From contig NZ_LZGL01000003.1 of assembly GCF_001690685.1 (NCBI RefSeq), positions 62,001 through 126,000 of the forward strand: a stretch of 64,000 nt of DNA. The letters run 5' to 3'. The notes under the pieces were generated by a model, which ran no database searches, was not told where the DNA came from, and worked only from the letters and a program-made list of their open reading frames with translations. Positions 59,198 through 64,000 of the stretch are shown in pieces (the stretch's first letter is position 1; the number at the start of each line of letters is the position of its first letter). The position numbers were made by a program, and so were the translations under genes. This stretch comes from Gilliamella sp. wkB112. Lineage in GTDB: Bacteria > Pseudomonadota > Gammaproteobacteria > Enterobacterales > Orbaceae.

Positions 59198-60496
59198 ATG
59201 GACAAGCAAACAATGTGGCAAGAATTAATTAAAGTGGTGAAACATGAAGTTTTGCCGGCAATAGGTTGTACCGAACCAATATCGCTCGCGTTAGCGGCCG
59301 CCGTTGCCGCCGAACATCTTGATAAAAATGCTATTAAAAAAATAGATGCTCGCGTTTCACCTAATTTAATGAAAAATGGTATGGGGGTGATGGTTCCTGG
59401 TACTGGCATGGTTGGGTTACCGATTGCAGCTGTAATTGGTGCACTCGGTGGTGATGCTCATGCCGGACTAGAAGTGCTCAAAAATATTACTCCACAACAA
59501 CTCGCTCAAGCAAAACAGATGTTAAGGGATAATAAAATTAGTGTAGGCATTGCAGCTGAAAGCAATAAAGCAATCTATTCAGAAGCTAACCTTTATACAG
59601 ATAAAGATTATGTGAAGGTTTGCATTGAAGATTCACATACCAATATCATCCTTATCGAAAAAAATGGTGAAATACTATTTCAAAAAGATAAAAATGTTGG
59701 GGAATCTTCACAAGATAACAAAGTCATGCAACATGCATCAGTAAAATCAATTTATGAATTTGCGACTCACGTCGATTTTGAAGAGATCAAATTTATTTTA
59801 CATTCAGCTGAATTAAATGATGCATTATCTCAAGAAGGATTAAAGCATACTTATGGCCTTTGTATTGCAGCAACCTTACAAGAACAGATCAAAACAGGTT
59901 TACTTGCTGACGATTTACTCTCAAAAGTCATAATAAGAACCACCGCTGCATCTGATGCCAGAATGGGGGGCGCAACACTCCCGGCAATGAGTAACTCGGG
60001 TTCAGGTAATCAAGGTATTGCGGCAACAATGCCTGTTGTGGTTGTTGCCGATTATATTGGTGCCACACAAGAACAACTTGCAAGAGCATTGATACTATCG
60101 CACGCTATTGCGATCTATATTCACAGTAAATTCCCACCGCTATCAGCACTTTGTGCGGCTTCAACTGCGGCAATGGGCTCTGCTGCAGGCATGGCATGGT
60201 TGCTTAGCCAAGGTCAATATGAACCGATTGATATGGCGATTTGCAGCATGATTGGAGACTTATCTGGTATTATTTGTGATGGCGCATCAAATAGCTGCGC
60301 AATGAAGGTTTCAACATCGGTATCTTCTGCATTTAAAGCTGTGCTTATGGCATTAAGTCATATCCGAGTTACAGGTAATGAAGGAATTGTTTGTGATAGT
60401 GTTGAAACATCAATCGATAATCTTGGCGCTATCGCAAGCAACAGCATGAAAGTCACAGATACACAAATTATTGATATAATGTCACATAAAGCTTAA
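59198..60496 (+). CDS. cyuA: L-cysteine desulfidase, CyuA (YhaM, UPF0597) family
   Basis: Degrades L-cysteine to pyruvate, ammonia and sulfide in the cytoplasm. At 432 aa it has the family's [15 protein letters not shown] near residue 22, [10 protein letters not shown] near 66, [15 protein letters not shown] near 265, and a late [11 protein letters not shown]. The conserved Cys residues are candidate [4Fe-4S] ligands as in other desulfidases. A GGAGG ribosome site and the close spacing to the permease gene indicate one operon, ended by the terminator at 60509. Confidence 0.9.
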   Translation: MDKQTMWQELIKVVKHEVLPAIGCTEPISLALAAAVAAEHLDKNAIKKIDARVSPNLMKNGMGVMVPGTGMVGLPIAAVIGALGGDAHAGLEVLKNITPQQLAQAKQMLRDNKISVGIAAESNKAIYSEANLYTDKDYVKVCIEDSHTNIILIEKNGEILFQKDKNVGESSQDNKVMQHASVKSIYEFATHVDFEEIKFILHSAELNDALSQEGLKHTYGLCIAATLQEQIKTGLLADDLLSKVIIRTTAASDARMGGATLPAMSNSGSGNQGIAATMPVVVVADYIGATQEQLARALILSHAIAIYIHSKFPPLSALCAASTAAMGSAAGMAWLLSQGQYEPIDMAICSMIGDLSGIICDGASNSCAMKVSTSVSSAFKAVLMALSHIRVTGNEGIVCDSVETSIDNLGAIASNSMKVTDTQIIDIMSHKA

Positions 60497-60508
60497 CTTA
60501 TAGTTATA

Positions 60509-60543
60509 AAAAAGCGCCTAATGCATAGTATTAGGCGCTTTTT
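60509..60543 (+). terminator. Terminator of the cysteine operon
   Basis: AAAAAGCGCCTAAT and ATTAGGCGCTTTTT form a perfect 14-bp stem around 7 nt. Confidence 0.9.
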
Positions 60544-60623
60544 ATTATAGATAATTTTGTACTATTTTAAAGGATAGTTACACAACCAATTTTATAATAA
60601 AAAGATTACATTACTAATTATAA

Positions 60624-60765
60624 TTAGAGGATACAAACACGGATACATTCTTTTACCTAAAACCCCCCCAACCCAACAATACCAATGCATACAAAGGCCT
60701 CATTGATTCCGCGTCCTGAACCAATCACCAAATCCTAAGACCTGCTTTCAGCAGGTTTTTTATGG
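60624..60765 (+). repeat. Attachment-site copy 4 (right-end type)
   Basis: GGATACA at 60629 and 60641 (12 bp apart, as in copy 2), conserved stretch to accaatgcat, then ttgattccgcgtcctgaacc and aatcaccaaatcctaagacc, and a hairpin CCTGC-tttca-GCAGG with T run. Interpreted as attR of the second element and right border of the island. Confidence 0.75.
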
Positions 60766-60770
60766 TTAAA

Positions 60771-61381
60771 GCCTTTATTTGTAGTGCTTTTAGAGAATTG
60801 CTTGTTTATGTTTATTCACTTTGTTTTATTGTCTTACTCTTCAATTAATCTTGGGGTAAACAATCTTTTTCGCCGGTATTATTGTAATTAATATTTATGT
60901 TAGGATTTTTTTGCGAGATTAATAACGTTTACAGATTTAACTTTCAAAGACTGATGAATGCCTTATTACTTGTTCAATTTATGCTTTTATCATTATTTAT
61001 TGATGTACTCTAATTAAGATATTGTTATCAACTTGAACGAAATATATTATTTATAATTTAGAATGTCTAAAAATTGGTATCTTTTACTGGTTAATAGTAT
61101 CTTTACCAAAAAATTTACAATATTTACTAAAAATAAAATATTAGGTCTGAACTAGCATTCTAAATTTAACTTTTAGTAATATTTTTAATTGGTCAATTTC
61201 TTTTTGAATTTTTTTAAATTATAAATTATTGGTATTTTAATTGATTTTATAGTCAGTAATTAAATTCTAATTGAAGATTAGTTTTATTTTTATTAACAAG
61301 TTTTTTATTAATACTTATTGGATAGATGTAGTTATATTAGTCTAAATTTCTACATCATTATCTTTACAGCACCGAATAATA
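60771..61381. other. 611-bp AT-rich gap between the island and the RpiR gene
   Basis: No gene, RNA or strong repeat recognised. It begins with sequence loosely similar to the region after copy 3, so it may include decayed element DNA. Confidence 0.4.
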
Positions 61382-62251
61382 ATGTGGTTTATTTATATGG
61401 CTAAGAATCTTAAAGGTAATGATATTATTTCTTTCGCTAAAATATTGATTCCTACTTTAGGAAAAAAAGAGCGATTAGTAGCAAATTTTATTGTTAATAA
61501 TTATGAGAACCTCAATGTTATTGGCATAATTGGATTATCAAAACAATTAAAAGTCAGTACAGCTTGCATAACTAAAGTTGCCAAAAAATTGAAATGTAGT
61601 GGTTTTTATGATCTTAAAAAAGCTATTTCGGTAAATGAGGAAGAACATCAAAAAACTGAATTAATAACTCGCTATGAAGATGTTTTAGAACAAACTTTTT
61701 TAAGTTCTATTATAGCATTACAAGAATCATTAACCTTGATTGATATGAAACAGTTTAAACAGGTGGTTTCATTATTGGTTAATATTAAAGATAATAACAA
61801 AATAGTCATGGCAGGGTGTGGTGGTTCAGGTGCTATTTGCGAAGATTTTTGCCATAAATTGTTAAAAATAGGTATTTTTTCTAGTGTATATCGTGATTCA
61901 CACTTACAACAAATGAGCGCCTCTTTGTTAGGAAAAGGTGATATTGTTATTGGTGTTTCTCACTCAGGCAAAACTGCTGATATTGTTAATATGCTGGAAA
62001 TAGCCAAAAATAATGGTGCAACAACGATATGTATGACAAATTATGTTAATAGTCCAATTACCTTCGTTTCCCATCATCCTTTAATCTGTTCTGTTAAAAA
62101 CCATCCAATTACTGGTGAGAATGCCACCACCAGAATTGTATTACTCAACATTTTAGATGCCATCTTTACCATACTGGCGATGCAAAAAAAATCTAGCAGT
62201 CAATATAACTTATTAAAAACTCAAAATTCAGTAAAAAATAAACGGTTGTAA
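61382..62251 (+). CDS. RpiR/MurR-family transcriptional regulator
   Basis: About 289 aa (283 from the alternative ATG 61400). The N-terminal HTH_6 domain (about residues 15-85) contains LSKQLKVSTACITKVAKKL as recognition helices. The SIS sugar-phosphate-binding domain follows (about 125-265), with MAGCGGSGAICEDF and VIGVSHSGKTADIV. Family members sense phosphosugars. A pentitol-type permease gene converges on it from the right, so a polyol or sugar-phosphate effector is plausible but unproven. No clear ribosome site at either start. Confidence 0.88.
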   Translation: MWFIYMAKNLKGNDIISFAKILIPTLGKKERLVANFIVNNYENLNVIGIIGLSKQLKVSTACITKVAKKLKCSGFYDLKKAISVNEEEHQKTELITRYEDVLEQTFLSSIIALQESLTLIDMKQFKQVVSLLVNIKDNNKIVMAGCGGSGAICEDFCHKLLKIGIFSSVYRDSHLQQMSASLLGKGDIVIGVSHSGKTADIVNMLEIAKNNGATTICMTNYVNSPITFVSHHPLICSVKNHPITGENATTRIVLLNILDAIFTILAMQKKSSSQYNLLKTQNSVKNKRL

Positions 62252-62383
62252 TCATTACCCAGTAGTAACTGATTGAATTAAATATGCTGGTTATTTTGAT
62301 TATTTTGAATGAGGTGATGATAATATGATAATAAAATTATTTATTACCATATTATCAAGAATTATCAGCATAACACTGGAAAA

Positions 62384-63610
62384 TTATTTTGTTGTTAGTT
62401 TTTTATTTACTAATTCATCCGGAGTTTTTAGTAATGGTGTCAATACAGCACTAAGAACATAAAGCCCAGAATAAATACCTATTACTCCTCCCGCCCCAAG
62501 CGAAGTATAAAAAATGGCTGTAATTGCGGGAGCTATAAATGCGCCTAAACCAGCACCTAAATTAAGTATAGACATTGCCGCACCTTTATTGTCTGGAGCT
62601 AACATAGGGAATAAAGCGGATAAAGGTACATAACCGGCCATAGTTACACCACATAAGCATAATACTACTGCCATAACGTAAAAGTTATGCCCAAATAACT
62701 GTGGAACCAACCAAACTAATATTAACACAATAGCATAGCTTATTCCCCCGACCCACATGATGGTATTTCTCCAACCAAAGCGATCACCAAAGAAGCCAAA
62801 GAATAGATTTGCAAAAATTGCCACTAAAAAGACAGCTGACCACATATGGAGCCATTCGGTTTTTGAATAACCAAAGCTAATTAAATAAAGTGGCAGGAAG
62901 GTTGCAAGTCCATATTGAGCCACACCATTAATTGATTTCACGATTAAACCTATGGACATGACTGGGCGTTTTAAAATGGTTATTGCTTTGACTAACTCGG
63001 CTATACTAAATGGGTGGATCTCTTCATCTGGGACTTTATCTTTATTCACTAAAATTGCAAATGAAGCGCCAACAATAACGAAAATCATTCCAGTCCACAG
63101 TAAATGTATTTCCCCCATTACTGGCAACGCCATTGCTGAAAACCAAGGACCAATAACACTTAAACCAAGAGAGAAAGTAAACCAAAACCAGCCTACAGCA
63201 GTTGATCTACGTTCAACAGGGGAACTATAGTTAATCCACACTAGGAATGAATAAGCAAATAGTGGGTAACCAATCCCCCTAATTGCATAAAAAGGTAACA
63301 TCCATATCATTTCCATATTGCGTAGACCGATACCGATAAAACCAACACTACCGATTACAAACGCGATAACTCCAAAAAACATTATTTTTCTTGGACCAAG
63401 TGTTTGTACTAATACACCTGTAATCCATGCAGCAAGAGTAACTGTGACACCATAAGCAGTGATGAGGTATGACGCTTGGGCTACAGAAAGTCCTCGTTCG
63501 ACCATCCATATTGAAATCCAAGCCTGTTCTAGCCCATCTCCTATCATAAATATTGTTAACCCAATATAACCCCAAAGTAAATTTTTGGGTAAACCTAACT
63601 TATCAAACAT
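62384..63610 (-). CDS. MFS pentitol permease (RbtT/DalT type)
   Basis: Twelve-helix major facilitator transporter, about 408 aa. The sequence from MFDKLGLPKNLLWGYIGLTI and FMIGDGLEQAW through IRGIGYPLFAYSFLVWINYS resembles the ribitol and D-arabinitol permeases of Klebsiella closely. ATG 63610 has a GGAG ribosome site; 21 further open codons upstream are unsupported. No pentitol dehydrogenase or kinase is visible, but the unread gene to the right may belong to the same operon. Confidence 0.85.
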   Translation of the reverse strand: MFDKLGLPKNLLWGYIGLTIFMIGDGLEQAWISIWMVERGLSVAQASYLITAYGVTVTLAAWITGVLVQTLGPRKIMFFGVIAFVIGSVGFIGIGLRNMEMIWMLPFYAIRGIGYPLFAYSFLVWINYSSPVERRSTAVGWFWFTFSLGLSVIGPWFSAMALPVMGEIHLLWTGMIFVIVGASFAILVNKDKVPDEEIHPFSIAELVKAITILKRPVMSIGLIVKSINGVAQYGLATFLPLYLISFGYSKTEWLHMWSAVFLVAIFANLFFGFFGDRFGWRNTIMWVGGISYAIVLILVWLVPQLFGHNFYVMAVVLCLCGVTMAGYVPLSALFPMLAPDNKGAAMSILNLGAGLGAFIAPAITAIFYTSLGAGGVIGIYSGLYVLSAVLTPLLKTPDELVNKKLTTK

Positions 63611-63861
63611 AGTAATCTCCAAGCAACAAGGTTGCATAAAATAAAAAAAACGAGATAAAATGTTCATACTCAAGTTATATTAAGATGCTGTTCCATCAAC
63701 AGTTTTCGACAATTTAAAAAAATTATTATTCATAGTTTTTCTAAAATGCTTAATATTTATGTAAATTAAATACGAATCTTTTTAAGATAGACTATTTAAT
63801 CAAAGGCGTTTAGCAACAACCTCATATTTTTTGGGCATCTTCATAATACTTTGGTATAGAG

Positions 63862-64000
63862 TTATTTATCATTGTTATCATTAATTAACGACATTAATAA
63901 TTTTTGTATTTTTGTTGCATCTTGATTACGGATGATATCTGTCATATTATCCATACCGACTTTATCAATAAAACATGCTAACTTTTTATACATTCTTATG
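63862..64000 (-). CDS. C-terminal end of an unidentified protein (partial)
   Basis: Minus-strand frame entering from the window edge and ending at 63862: RMYKKLACFIDKVGMDNMTD, then a helix ending LINDNNDK-stop. It is helical and unrecognised. It is upstream of the permease in the same direction with a 250-bp gap. Confidence 0.5.
   Translation of the reverse strand, partial: IRMYKKLACFIDKVGMDNMTDIIRNQDATKIQKLLMSLINDNNDK

Overview
The window reads as an AT-rich gammaproteobacterial chromosome. Housekeeping proteins (GrpE, NadK, OTCase, CarAB, Asd, NagBAC, CpxRA, RlmN, GroESL, FxsA) resemble enterobacterial ones in sequence and length, but base composition is low-GC and gene order differs from E. 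coli. An Orbaceae member such as the bee-gut genus Gilliamella is my best guess; that is inference from style and content, not a database match.

Core region 1 to 34.8 kb: grpE and nadK; pgpA; argF divergent from carAB with ArgR-type operators; an FAH-family hydrolase; a GFA-family protein; MFS and AraC gene debris before an initiator tRNA; metF and metE; an Nramp transporter behind a Fur-like box; a GlcNAc locus (nagE divergent from nagBAC) with a CRP-like site and a perfect inverted repeat; asd; tRNA-His and tRNA-Pro; cpxRA; a VanY-type peptidase; rlmN and a PilW-like lipoprotein; an uncharacterised two-gene operon (Clp-type AAA+ with a degenerate first ATPase site plus a TelA-like coiled-coil protein); groES-groEL with a sigma-32 promoter; fxsA; tRNA-Phe.

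Island region 34.7 to 60.8 kb: the 3' end of tRNA-Phe and its terminator recur four times (about 34.78, 50.33, 53.57 and 60.70 kb). Copies 1 and 3 share their right flank and copies 2 and 4 share their left flank, so they look like left and right ends of tandem integrated elements. Element 1 (34.8 to 50.4 kb) is a defence island: 5'-truncated P4-type integrase, ArdA anti-restriction protein, broken phosphorothioate-type HNH nuclease, a type I R-M operon with two different hsdM genes and a zinc-finger-like accessory gene, a SIR2 stub, and McrBC whose McrB carries an EVE/PUA-like N-terminal region. The 50.4 to 53.6 kb segment is a scar: an hsdR fragment, Rhs debris, an Rhs toxin tip with a candidate immunity gene, AlpA and an integrase N-terminus. 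Element 2 (53.6 to 60.77 kb) has no integrase. It carries an adhesin-like protein and a cysteine-degradation module (CyuP-like permease and CyuA-like desulfidase) behind a clear sigma-54 promoter, with a divergent sigma-54 activator and two matching palindromes as probable activator sites.

Right flank 60.8 to 64 kb: an RpiR-family regulator, a pentitol-type MFS permease and the 3' end of an unidentified gene.
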